From contig CM064421.1 of the NCBI GenBank assembly GCA_032690845.1, positions 40,538,963 through 40,602,962 on the forward strand: a stretch of DNA of 64,000 nucleotides, in the 5' to 3' direction. Source of the stretch: Eleusine coracana subsp. coracana. Its lineage: Eukaryota > Streptophyta > Magnoliopsida > Poales > Poaceae. The position numbers and the translations under genes were made by a program. Under the pieces are notes generated by a model, which worked only from the letters and a program-made list of their open reading frames with translations, was not told where the DNA came from and made no database searches. Positions 21,561 to 32,532 of this stretch are shown here, piece after piece. Numbering within the stretch: the first letter of the stretch is position 1; every line of letters begins with the position of its first letter.

Positions 21561-24500
21561 GTGAACTACAAGTCCGGAGGAAGGCATTGGGTGCTTGATA
21601 GTGGATGCACTCAACATATGACCGGAAATGGGAAAAGGTTCACCTCAATTGAAGAAGGAAGTTCGGATTATGAAAGGATCACCTTTGGTGATAATAGCAA
21701 AGAAAAAGTGAGAGGAATGGGAAAGATTGCTATCTCAAATGACCTCTCAATCTCAAATGTATTGCTAGTTGAATCTTTGAGCTACAACTTGCTATCCGTG
21801 GCTCAATTGTGTGATCTTGATCTTATTTGCAAATTCTCATCAAGTGGTGTTATGATTACAAGTGTGAAGGATGATAGTCTTATCTTCAAGGGATTTCGTC
21901 ATGGCAATCTTTATCTTGTGGATTTCTCTTCTAGTGATGCAAGTTTGAGCACTTGTTTATTCACCAAGTCATCCAAAGGTTGGTTATGGCATAGAAGACT
22001 TGCCCATGTTGGAATGAACCAACTCAAGAAATTAGTGAAGCACAACTTGGTTGTTGGTATAAAGGATGATGTCTTGTTTGAAAAGGATAAATTATGTAGT
22101 GCTTGCCAAGCCGGGAAGCAAGTGGCTAATACTCATCCTACCAAGAGTGTCATGTCAACTTCAAGGCCTTTGGAATTGTTGCATATGGATTTATTTGGCC
22201 CTACCAAATATCAAAGCATTGGTGGAAATAGCTATTGCCTTGTCATTGTTGATGACTTCTCAAGATATACATGGGTGTACTTCCTTAGTGACAAATCAAT
22301 TGTGTTCACCATATTCAAAGGGTTTGCCAAAAGAGCCGAAAATGAATATGAATTCAATATCAAGAAGATTAGAAGTGATAATGGCTCCGAATTCAAGAAT
22401 ACAAGAATTGAAGATTATTGTGATGAAAAGGGAGTCAAACACGAATTCTCAACCAAGTACACCCCGGAGCAAAATGGAGTTGTTGAGAGGAAGAATAGAA
22501 CTTTGATTGAAATGGCAAGATCAATGCTCTCCGAGTACAATGTATCGGATAGTTTTTGGGCCGAGGCAATCAACACCGCTTGTCATGCATCAAATAGATT
22601 ATATTGCCACCGGTTGTTGAAAAAGACACCTTATGAATTGCTTATTGGAAGAAAGCCCAACATCTCCTATTTTCGTGTCTTTGGATGCAAATGCTATATC
22701 TTGAAGAAAGGAGCAAGATTATCAAAATTCCAAAGCAAGTGTGATGAAGGATTTCTCCTTGGGTATTCCTCAAATAGCAAGGCATATAGAGTATACAATC
22801 AAAATTCGGGACTAGTAGAGGAAGTATATGATGTGGAATTTGATGAAACAAATGGATCACAAGATGAGCAAGAAAATTTGGATGATGTGGGAAATGAAGA
22901 ATTGAGAAATGCTATGAAGAACATGACAATTGGTGATGTGAGGCCTAAGGATGAAGATGACTCAAATGTGACCTCTTCCCCTCTCTTTCAAGTGAACCAA
23001 GATTCATCAACCTCTAGTGCTCAAGCTCAAGCTAGTGATGGTGGTGAGTCAAATCTTCAACCGAAAAATGGCTCAACCTCCACTCCATCACACCATGCTA
23101 GAACAATTCACCATGCCATTGCAAAAGATCATCCGGTAGATCAAATTGTTGGTGACCTAAGCAAAGGTGTTCAAACTAGATCAACACTTGCTTCATTTTG
23201 TGAACACTTCTCTCTTGTGTCTTGTGGTGAACCAACTCGGGTAGAAGAAGCTTTGAGAGACCCGGATTGGGTAAATGCTATGCATGAAGAATTGAACAAC
23301 TTTGCACGAAATGAAGTTTGGGAGTTAGTCAAAAGGCCACAAGATCACAATGTTATTGGCACAAAGTGGATTTACAAGAACAAACAAGATGAGAATGGAA
23401 TAGTTGTGAGAAACAAAGCAAGATTGGTTGCACAAGGCTATACTCAAGTTGAGGGATTGGATTTTGATGAAACATTTGCTCCCGTGGCTAGACTTGAGGC
23501 AATTAGAATTTTACTTGCATATGCAACTAATCACAAGATCAAGCTATATCAAATGGATGTGAAAAGTGCCTTCTTGAATGGCACAATTAGTGAGCTTGTC
23601 TTTGTGGAGCAACCACCGGGTTTTGAAGACCCAAGGAAGCCAAATCATGTTTACAAGTTGTCCAAGGCCTTATATGGACTCAAGCAAGCACCTCGTGCTT
23701 GGTATGAGAGATTAAGGGATTTTCTTGTCTCAAAGGGCTTCAAAATTGGAAAGGTGGACACCACTCTATTCACCAAGAAAATTGGCAAAGATTACTTTAT
23801 ATGCCAAATCTATGTGGATGATATTATCTTTGGATCAACCAATCAAGAATTTTGTGAAGAATTTGGTGAAATGATGTCCCGAGAATTTGAAATGTCCATG
23901 ATTGGTGAATTGAGTTTCTTCCTTGGTCTACAAGTGAAGCAAATCAATAATGGGACATTCATCTATCAAAGCAAATATATGAATGATCTTCTGAAGAGAT
24001 TTGGAATGGAAAGTGCAAAATCAATGTCTACTCCTATGGGAAAGAATGCACATCTTGATCTTGATGAAGAAGGCAAACCGGTTGATCAAAAGCTATATAG
24101 GTCTATGATTGGAAGCTTGCTATACCTCACCGCATCTAGGCCGGATATTATGTTTAGTGTTTGCATGTGTGCAAGGTTTCAAGCCGCACCTAAAGAAAGC
24201 CACATGATTGCCGTCAAGAGAATATTGAGATATTTGAAGCAAACTCAAGATATGGGTTTGTGGTTCCCAAATGATGGTCAATTTATTCTCATTGGATATT
24301 CGGATTCGGATTATGCCGGTTGCAAAATTGATAGAAAGAGTACCTCCGGTACTTGTCAATTGCTTGGAACTTCTCTAGTCTCGTGGTCATCCAAGAAGCA
24401 AAATTCGGTAGCTTTATCAACCGCCGAGGCCGAATATGTCTCCGCGGGAAATTGTTGTGCCCAATTATTGTGGATGAAGCAAACTCTAATGGACTATGGG

Positions 24501-24764
24501 GTTAACTTTGATTGCATACCTCTCTTGTGTGATAATGAAAGTGCCGTGAAGATTGCTACAAATCCAGTTCAACACAAGAGGACCAAGCATATTGATATTC
24601 GGCATCATTTTCTAAGAGATCATGTGAGCAAAGGTGATATTGTCATGGAAAGTGTGAGGACCGATGATCAATTGGCGGATATCTTCACTAAGCCTCTTGA
24701 AGAAGCTCGGTTTTGTAAGCTACGGAGTGAGCTAAATATTCTTGACCTCTCACATATCTCCTAG
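21561..24764 (+). CDS. pol: Pol polyprotein of inner Sirevirus (PR-INT-RT-RH), 1067 codons
   Basis: Long uninterrupted frame opening right after a TAG (21558-21560) and closing at TAG 24762-24764. Order: aspartic protease with DSGCTQHMTG at about 13-22; integrase HHCC/pre-integrase region starting LWHRRLAHVG at about 141; integrase core with catalytic Asp in HMDLFGP (about 209), Asp in SDNGSEF (about 272) and Glu in PEQNGVVERKN (about 308); reverse transcriptase with MDVKSAFLNG (about 665) and YVDD (about 751); RNase H with SDSDYAGC (about 914) and STAEAEYVSA (about 953); end near DQLADIFTKPL. All catalytic residues I can check are present. INT before RT is the Ty1/copia order. The first codon is GTG, so the protein is probably made by recoding or splicing rather than its own start. 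It is the only apparently complete pol in the window and could act in trans on related elements. Confidence 0.94.
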   Translation: MNYKSGGRHWVLDSGCTQHMTGNGKRFTSIEEGSSDYERITFGDNSKEKVRGMGKIAISNDLSISNVLLVESLSYNLLSVAQLCDLDLICKFSSSGVMITSVKDDSLIFKGFRHGNLYLVDFSSSDASLSTCLFTKSSKGWLWHRRLAHVGMNQLKKLVKHNLVVGIKDDVLFEKDKLCSACQAGKQVANTHPTKSVMSTSRPLELLHMDLFGPTKYQSIGGNSYCLVIVDDFSRYTWVYFLSDKSIVFTIFKGFAKRAENEYEFNIKKIRSDNGSEFKNTRIEDYCDEKGVKHEFSTKYTPEQNGVVERKNRTLIEMARSMLSEYNVSDSFWAEAINTACHASNRLYCHRLLKKTPYELLIGRKPNISYFRVFGCKCYILKKGARLSKFQSKCDEGFLLGYSSNSKAYRVYNQNSGLVEEVYDVEFDETNGSQDEQENLDDVGNEELRNAMKNMTIGDVRPKDEDDSNVTSSPLFQVNQDSSTSSAQAQASDGGESNLQPKNGSTSTPSHHARTIHHAIAKDHPVDQIVGDLSKGVQTRSTLASFCEHFSLVSCGEPTRVEEALRDPDWVNAMHEELNNFARNEVWELVKRPQDHNVIGTKWIYKNKQDENGIVVRNKARLVAQGYTQVEGLDFDETFAPVARLEAIRILLAYATNHKIKLYQMDVKSAFLNGTISELVFVEQPPGFEDPRKPNHVYKLSKALYGLKQAPRAWYERLRDFLVSKGFKIGKVDTTLFTKKIGKDYFICQIYVDDIIFGSTNQEFCEEFGEMMSREFEMSMIGELSFFLGLQVKQINNGTFIYQSKYMNDLLKRFGMESAKSMSTPMGKNAHLDLDEEGKPVDQKLYRSMIGSLLYLTASRPDIMFSVCMCARFQAAPKESHMIAVKRILRYLKQTQDMGLWFPNDGQFILIGYSDSDYAGCKIDRKSTSGTCQLLGTSLVSWSSKKQNSVALSTAEAEYVSAGNCCAQLLWMKQTLMDYGVNFDCIPLLCDNESAVKIATNPVQHKRTKHIDIRHHFLRDHVSKGDIVMESVRTDDQLADIFTKPLEEARFCKLRSELNILDLSHIS

Positions 24765-26342
24765 CATCTTGCTTAGTTGCTTTATGTCATACTCTTCATA
24801 TATGCATGCCTACCTATTTTGTATATCTTGCCATGCCATTTATGTCATGTTGTTGCATTGAAAGTTAGTTCACATATTTAGGGGGAGCACTATACCACTC
24901 ATGTGTCTTGCTACCCTCACAATGTGGACAAATCAACAAAGATGCCATACTAGTCTTGCTTTTGCTCATTTTGTTCAAAAAGTCAAATTTTTGGGTTCTA
25001 TTGGTTGAAAAATGGTTGTTATTGTTCCAAAATACTTTTATGCCTCTTGGTTATGTTTTGGAAGTTTTTTTCTTATCACCAAAATGAGGTTGAGCTCTTT
25101 TGAAGATCCTCTTTTGCCTTTTCTCACCTATTCTCTCAATTTCTTATCGAATCTTTTTTGAGAAAAGTACTTTTACAAAACTTGTAGAGATGGTGATCGT
25201 AAACATAATTGGTATTCACAACTTGTTGAGATGATCCATCGTTTAAGAGAAATTTGGGTTTGAAATTCGTCATGAAAACCTCTTTTGGTCACCTTTTTAA
25301 CCTAATATGGCGTCTTGTGAGTTTAGCATATTGGATCATATATCTTCGTATATATTGGTTCCAAAATGCTTATGAGACTCATACATTCCCAAAAATATCA
25401 ACATTCCATCATTTTGGTCATTTGTGCAAGTAATAGCAATTGTGTATGATTATATCAATGTTTCATTCACACATGCATAATTCATGTCATGGATGATCGA
25501 GAATCGTGGATATATTTCTTGAAGAGTTGGAATCATCTTGGATATGATGGAATTTATTAAGCTATCAGTTTTTTTTTAACAAGTATGGAATGATTGGAGA
25601 AGGTTTGAATTGATTTGGATGAGCAATTTGAAAAGAATGCAGCTGTCAGCAGTCAAGAGTTCAGAAATCTCTTTCACGGTCAGACCGTCGGCAGTCACGG
25701 TCAGACCGCCAGTCAGCCAACAGAGCATCAGAACTCGTTTGTTTGCTGCTTCTTGTCCCAGCAGTCAGACCGACCGTCTCACGGTCAGACCGTCACCCTC
25801 GGCCGAGTCCAAACAGCTCGGTTCCGCGAGGGTCTCTTATGTCTCATACCCCTTCGTCCTCCTTTCATCCCCAACTCTCCCAAAACCAAAAGTAGCTCCT
25901 CTAAAGGCTCTCCCTTGCCCTCCAAGGACCTCCATTGGAAGAACTCCATCCCTAGGCTCCTCGGTCCAACTGAGAGCGGATCCGGTCTCACCAAGGACTT
26001 CTCCTCCATGAGTGACCGGTATTTCATCGTTTTCTCCTCTCTCCCCATGGTTTCGATTGGTTCTCTCTGAAGGGGCTGTTGCTAGGGATAGAATATTTGA
26101 GACATGGATTGTTTGTTTGATGACTGGAAAGTGATTCCTAGACCCAATGACAACATCTATGCAAAGTTTTAAGGGTTGATTTGGTGGCTCTCATGAATAT
26201 TGATGCTAGGGTTACATTTTAGGGATTATTGATTATGGCCATGGATTAGTGAAATTGATGGGTGGAAATGCTTCATAGTACATCTTTGAACATATATGAG
26301 AAGAATTAGTGGCACCATTGAGATTTTGGCTAGAGTTTCAAA
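24765..26342 (+). other. spacer between pol and ORF3 of inner element
   Basis: AT-rich, with TTTAGGGGGAG at about 24879. Palindromes of the same ACGGTCAGACCGT type as the LTR recur at 25675-25795 and again at 26370-26410. Short frames at 25610-26070 run through these palindromes and are not convincing genes. Confidence 0.55.
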
Positions 26343-27992
26343 GTGCAGTTAGTTGTCAGCCGAACCTCACCCGACGGTCTGACCGCCAGTCTCACGGTCA
26401 GACCGTCAGGGCAGGACAGACAGTACAAACTCAGCTTTTCTTATGGCAATCCAATGCGTATATGTCTGACCACTAATTATCGGTTGCTTATACATGATTA
26501 TTGCTCGCTCATTTTCAGTAATCGCCGCACTGTAAGAAAAGTGGTGGCGTCCGTGTTCAAAGCCGGTTCAAGCAAGAAGAGAAGGGCACCCCGTTCAGAT
26601 GATGATTATTCTCCCTCTCAAAGTGCAACTGACGATGCTTCTGAATTTGGTCAGTCCACTAATGAAGTAGAGATGGATGAGGCACATGGAGATGATCTGT
26701 TGTTTGATCCCACAGCATACACTGGAGAGAAGAAGCAGTGGGCATCACATGAGTACTACAGAGCGAGACAGGAGGTGGCTTACTCTCAGGATCCAGATTC
26801 ACCCACTCCTCAGTTTCACACTCGAGTGCAACATGATGCATTCTATGGTATGTTGATGGACAAAACTGTATTCACTCACAAGTACACAAACTGGTCATAC
26901 CTTGCACAATTTCCAACTGTTAGTCCTCTACTTGAGAAATTTCAAAACTTGGGATTGCATGCTTTTGTGGCACATAAGCAAGATTGGAATGAAACTGTGA
27001 TCCGACAATTTTATGCCACCGTTGAAGTTGATTTCTCCAACAAAACGTTGACATGGATGACTAACTCAAGGAGGTTCATTGCCACATTTGCAGAGTTTGC
27101 TGAGGCAAATGAAATTGACTATAATGTCACTCATGATTAAATTGATGTGCTTGAGCAGGAGCGACTTAAAGAGCCTGAGTGGGTTCAGTACTATGTTGAT
27201 GATCCTCACATAAGGAAATTGGGCAATGTCAGTGGTCTCCTCTATATGCCCAAGGTCATCAACAAGATAGTGAGGATGACCTTTTATCCTCGAGGTGGAA
27301 ACTCTGATGCTATTCGGGACTACTATTGGAACATAATTGACTATATCATGCAAGGTCAAGTGTTTGATGTGGTCCTCCTGATGATGAAGGAGATAGAGAG
27401 CTACAGCATGGCAGTAAGGACTAGTCTTTACTATGCTCCTTATATTATGTCTCTAATTCTCCAGAAGAGCAATTTTCCAACTCGGTATCTTTTTAAGAAA
27501 CATCCTCGATATCAGCCTATTAGCTCGGTAAAGCATGAACTCGTAGCACCACCAGCTGCAGAAGGTGAGGAAGAAGAGGAAAATGTTCAGCCAGAGGTTC
27601 CTCAGGCACCACAGGGTCCTCAGATGCCACCACCTCCCCAGATGGATTGGTCACAGTTTGCTCCTCCGCCTCCGGCATTCTTTGCAGGGATGACCCCTTA
27701 TCTTGATCAGTACTTTCAGCCTGTGATGCAGAGGTTTGATCAGATACAAGCCTCAAGTATTGAGGCTCGTAATTCCTATGAGGCAGCCAGGTCTTCATAT
27801 GAGGCAGCTAGAACATCCTATGAGGCGGCAAGGACTTCTATTGATGATCTCACCACTAGGATGCAGGGTTTAGAGTCTAACTATGATGCTCTATCTTCAC
27901 ACATTTATAGCTACTTTCCTGCACCAGTGCCACCTCCAGAGTTTTTCCAGCCACCATGGTATGCCCCTCCACCTCCTCCTCAAGATGATTGA
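26343..27992 (+). pseudogene. third ORF of inner Sirevirus (env-like position), one in-frame stop
   Basis: One frame spans about 550 codons and is broken only by TAA at 27138-27140 (frames 26343-27140 and 27141-27992 share phase). Features: a basic patch (SSKKRRAPR) and acidic stretch in the first third; a conserved-looking globular middle (LEKFQNLGLHAFVAHKQDW, then VGLLYMPKVINK-like sequence); and a C-terminus of Pro-rich segments around tandem SYEAAR heptads (27770-27845), ending in Pro-rich APPPPPQDD. The middle resembles the putative plant transposon protein region often annotated downstream of Sirevirus pol. I see no signal peptide or fusion-protein hallmark, so calling it an envelope would rest on position only. 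The true start is uncertain. Confidence 0.62.
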
Positions 27993-28608
27993 AGTCTTGA
28001 CCATTTTTTGGTCAATTGATGCCAAAGGGGGAGAACATGAAGAAGTGATGCTATGATGAGATGCCAGAGTCAGGGGGAGAAAAGGAAACAAAGATGCAAG
28101 CCATGATTCTTGATCTATCTATCTTGCATTTGCATGTGCATCTCATATCTTACTTTCATGCACATTTGAACTTTTTTGAACTTATTTGTGTTTGTTGAAC
28201 TATGTAACTTTGTTGGATTGTAATTTCTTTATGCACCTTGAACCATTTGCTCTTTTATCTGTGTTCATCTCATCTTAATGGTTCAAATGTGTGGATGATG
28301 AGGGTGTTCTTACTTGTAATGTTCAATATTGCTATATATTGGTTATTCTTTGCCTCCTCGCATCCAATGGTACAAGGTAAACTCTACCAATTTGTTCCTT
28401 TGAAAATATGCATTGCCATGTTTGATATATCTTGATCAATGCACCAATTTAGGGGGAGTTTTACCATTTGGTGAGTTCATTAACTTTTTCACATGTACGT
28501 GTATTGAAAATTGTATAGCATGTGATCATTATCTTGTGACTCACCTTAGAGTTTTTCTTTATTGTCTTTATCGGCTTTATATCACTTCTTATGTTGTCAT
28601 CAATTACC

Positions 28609-28622
28609 AAAAAGGGGGAGAT
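28609..28622 (+). other. polypurine tract of inner element
   Basis: AAAAAGGGGGAGAT directly before the right LTR. Further AGGGGGAG-type tracts at about 28026, 28072 and 28451 give the multiple-PPT pattern of Sireviruses. Confidence 0.8.
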
Positions 28623-30168
28623 TGAAGCATCTAGGCCCGCTTTAGTGTTTTGGTAATTAATGACGACCCTTATTTTTGACTAACTACGTTGTTGAGATAA
28701 TTGTGGTTGTAGTCATAATAAGGAATGGAATGATGGACGAAGTGATATACATATGGATGGCTCAAGGCAAAGGTATCTTGATAGGGTTTTTCTGTTTTGC
28801 CGGTCACAAGGAGATTAGAGTTGAGTGACCGGATTATAGGTTAAATGCCGTACTATCAAGAGGGGTCGATGAGATGACCTTGAGTATCCATGGTTGTCAA
28901 AAATGCTCAAAGCCTATCGTTGTGAGTGGTTCGTTGAGAGACAGCTAAGGGATATAGAAAGGAGGGATGGCAGAACGCTCCTGGCGGTCTGACCGTGGGG
29001 ATCCACGGTCTGACCGTAGGTGCCTCCCAGAGACGGCCAGAGAAGTTGGTCCTCGGGTGGCTCGGGTGGTGGCCCGACGGTCTGACCGTCGGGATCCACG
29101 GTCTGACCGTGGGTGCTCCCCAGAGACGGCCAGAGGATTGAGTTCTCTGGTGGCTCGAGAGATGGCCCGACGGTCTGACCGTCCCAAGCCACGGTCTGAC
29201 CGCCGTCACATGTCTGGTGTCGACAGAGAAGCTGGCCTCGGGTGAAAACTAAAAGTGTCCCGACGGTCTGACTGTAGGGATCCACGGTCTGACCGTCAGG
29301 CTCGTGTCAGAGCAAGTTTGAAAGTCAAACTAGCCGTTGGGTTGTACGACGGTCCGACCGTGTGGAGTCACGGTCAGACCGTTCAGCGCACAGAAAGCTG
29401 TAACGGCTAGTTTTCAAAGAATGGGCTATTTATAGCCCCTCCATGCCGTGCATAGAGGTGAGGTTGGCCATTTGAAAAGTATTGTACACCCTTTGGAGCT
29501 TATTCCTCTCTCACACAAAGTCCTAGTGGAAAGATTGCAAGTGTGTGAGTGTGAGTGCCCTAAACTTGAGTGAGTTGAGCATTGTGGCACTTGGGATCCT
29601 CAAGCAAGCGTCATCGACTTGTTACTCTTGGAGGTTGTCGCCTCCTAGACGGCTTGGAGGAGTCAAATCCGTGAGCCCTTCAAAAAGTGTGTGAAGGAGG
29701 CCCGGACTCTTGTGAGAGGTGCGGTGCTCGCCTCGCCGGAGTGGTGAAGAGCAACCCTAGTGGAATCGAGGTTTGGAGAGGTTCAAGGTATTGATTGTGT
29801 TATATCTCAAGTTGTTCTTTGTGAGCACTTCTTGGTGGTGGAGAAGTGGATACTTGAGGAGAGTAGCATATCATACGCTTGAATCCACCTCAACGTGGAT
29901 TAGGGGTGATCGGCAAATCACCGATACCACGGGAAAATATCCTTTGTCTCTTATCATGTTGTTCTTTTGTTGTTTACATATTAGAAGTTGCATGATGTAT
30001 GTCACCTAGGATTGTCAACCTACTTTAGTTCAAACCTAGGTTTAGTTGTCTTGTGCTTGCTTTTATCCAATTGTCTTTAAATTCCGCAATTAGTCGGATA
30101 GTTAGCTTTTAATTTGTTAATTCGGCTATTCACCCCCCCCCCTCTAGCCGGGGTCCTTCGATCCTACA
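28623..30168 (+). repeat. right LTR of inner element
   Basis: 1546 bp, TGAAGCATC to GATCCTACA. It carries one more 93-bp palindrome unit than the left LTR (between about 29018 and 29115). Confidence 0.9.
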
Positions 30169-32532
30169 GCAGTGTCGATCCTACTATACAGAGTTGTTAG
30201 AGCATATACATCTCTCTCTTTCTGTCTTGCTAGTATCGGCAGTGCCGATGGCTCCATCGACAGTGCCGGTCATGACATCCAGAAGCACCCTTTCTGTCTA
30301 ATTTCTATCGGCAGTGCCGATCCCCCTACAGAGAGTTATTTATTTTGCCATAACCCAAGATATGGGATTTGTTCCCTTCCGGGTTGTTTTGACTATATGC
30401 ATGTTTGTCAAAGTAATTCAAATACGTGTATGCACAAATTTAGGGGGAGAATATATTATGTCATTGGTACAAGAGACTAACATGTCTATCAAGTATCTTG
30501 GTAGTTTCTTTGTTTTCTCTCCATGTTTTAGAAAATTTGCCTATGTGGTGGATGAAGACCAAGGAAAACAAAATGTACCAAATGAATTGAATATCAAAAG
30601 GAGCAAAGGCAACATATACTTGAGGAGAATAATATTATGAAGATGATTGCTTACAAGATCAAAATAGCAAGTGATGAGGAGGAATTACAATCTATTTGGA
30701 TGCCCATGAACCGTCATGGAGAATCTTTGAAAAGGCTCTAAAATGTTTATTTTTTCATCATGTGCATATCGGCTTTGAGAGAATTTGAAGATTTCGCTTA
30801 AAAAGGAATTGAAGCAATGATAAACGAAGTCTTCCAAGGATATCCATCTTATAAGCGGTATTTCTTGATCATCTATCCTATGCTCAAATCCTTCTTTTAA
30901 ATATCGAATAGACGAGAATCACTTTAATGTATTTGTTGCATTGTGCCTCTTTGTGTACGATTAGGATTGCATGAGTTTGTTCAATCTATTCTATGTCTTG
31001 TTCTTGTACGTGAATCTAAGATACACTTTTATGGGATGGATTGTGTTGTTTTTTACTTGTGAATTATTTCTTATTTAACCATGTTGAAAATATTTCATAT
31101 CATGTCATCTTAAATCTTTATCTTTTATCATGATATGTTTGCTTACTCGGCTCATGTCTTATCTATTCATATATTTTTAAGCCATCACACATGTTATGTG
31201 TTTCTTAGTTTACATATCTTATCATGACATGTTGAAAATTAGATATGTGCTTTATATCCCTTGATGATATGGAAATAAAATGCATGTGTGCTTATGAACA
31301 TACCTTGACATGCATCAAGTCATGAATAATATTATTTATGACATATGCGTGTTATACTGTATCATATGCTTTTATGGCCATGAACACTTGAATTGTAGGA
31401 TATTCTTCTCAATTGTTATCAATAACAAGTGCATGCCTTACACAAGTAATTCAAATACTTGTATGCACAAATCTTGGAGGATTTTATCCTTTGTTTTAAA
31501 GTTGAGACTAATATTTTGGCAAGCTTATTCTTTGGTTTAGTCTCATCAAGGATAAGTGATGGATTAAGGGGGAGGCTTATATTCATATTTATTATGAAAG
31601 GAACAAAGAATGGTGAAAATATCCTACAATCATTCAAGGATATCATTTTCATAGCATCGTGAGTACATGAGTTGCTTCCATGCCTACCTATCTATTACTC
31701 ATGTTTATTATGTTGTATAGTGTAGCTCTTTGTGATCTACCAACTTATATTCTCTTTGGTTCATGAAAGTATGCTTTCATATAATTTGCACTTCATGAAA
31801 AATATTTTGTAATATATTTGTCTTCTTGGACCAAACGATATAGTGTAAATTGCTCTCTTGTTTGTTACATTATTATTGCATATGTGTATATTGAATATTC
31901 TACTATGCATAGTTTAAGGAGGAGTTGCACTATGCTTTATGAGACTAATGAGGTTGCTAAGTTTTTACATGGATACATAGTTGTCTTTGTTAAGATGGAC
32001 ATTTCAAGGTATGTATTCATGTTCTTGTTTTATCTTGTTGAATTATTTTCGTTTGTTATTAAGCGCATATTATAGGATGTATTTCCTTCTTGCCTTTTTT
32101 TAATATTATGTGCATATGATTTTATTAAATATCTATGTATGCCCATCATATGAAGGAAATTATTCTATGTTTTTGGTATTGAGACCAACTTTATTTTGAG
32201 CTTCATATGATTTAGTCTCAAAGTGTGATAAAAGAGTGACTCTAAAGGTATGCTTCCTCTTATTGCCTATTATTTGAAAATGCATTCTTTGGATTGTACT
32301 TTCATGTGATGAACTCCGTATGATCATATCGCTCTCACATTTGCTCATAGTCTTTGTCATGAGATTCTTGCCTTTTTCGGTGCTTGATGCCAAAGGGGGA
32401 GAGAAAATTGAGGAAGTAGAAGGAGGGAGAAATGAATGAAGAAAAAAGTAAAGAGAATAGCTCTTATGTGCATATTGTTTTTTATTATAATTATTTGATA
32501 GTGTTGTCATCAATCACCAAAAAGGGGGAGAT
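30169..32532 (+). other. 3' interior of outer element
   Basis: Starts GCAGTGTCGATCC and contains ATCGGCAGTGCCGAT palindromes (30233-30320) like those of the outer LTR. The rest is AT-rich with repeated purine tracts (TTTAGGGGGAG 30439, AAGGGGGAGG 31567, AAAGGGGGAGA 32393, AAAAAGGGGGAGAT 32519-32532). The short frames show no recognisable domain. Confidence 0.55.

Larger units (their letters stand above)
17717..30168 (+). mobile_element. inner LTR retrotransposon, Sirevirus (Ty1/copia), young, partial tandem left end
   Basis: Order: internal 3' piece (17717-18036), LTR (18037-19489), PBS, gag, pol, spacer, ORF3, PPT, LTR (28623-30168). The first 320 bp duplicate 28303-28622, the region just before the 3' LTR, with no difference I could see. 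The left end is therefore the tail of a truncated upstream copy that shares its LTR with the complete element. No target duplication is found: GCAGT follows the right end but TATAT precedes 17717. By eye the two LTRs differ by about 12 substitutions and one 93-bp repeat unit, so the insertion is recent. Domain order (integrase before RT), multiple PPTs and coiled-coil Gag mark a Sirevirus. Confidence 0.88.
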
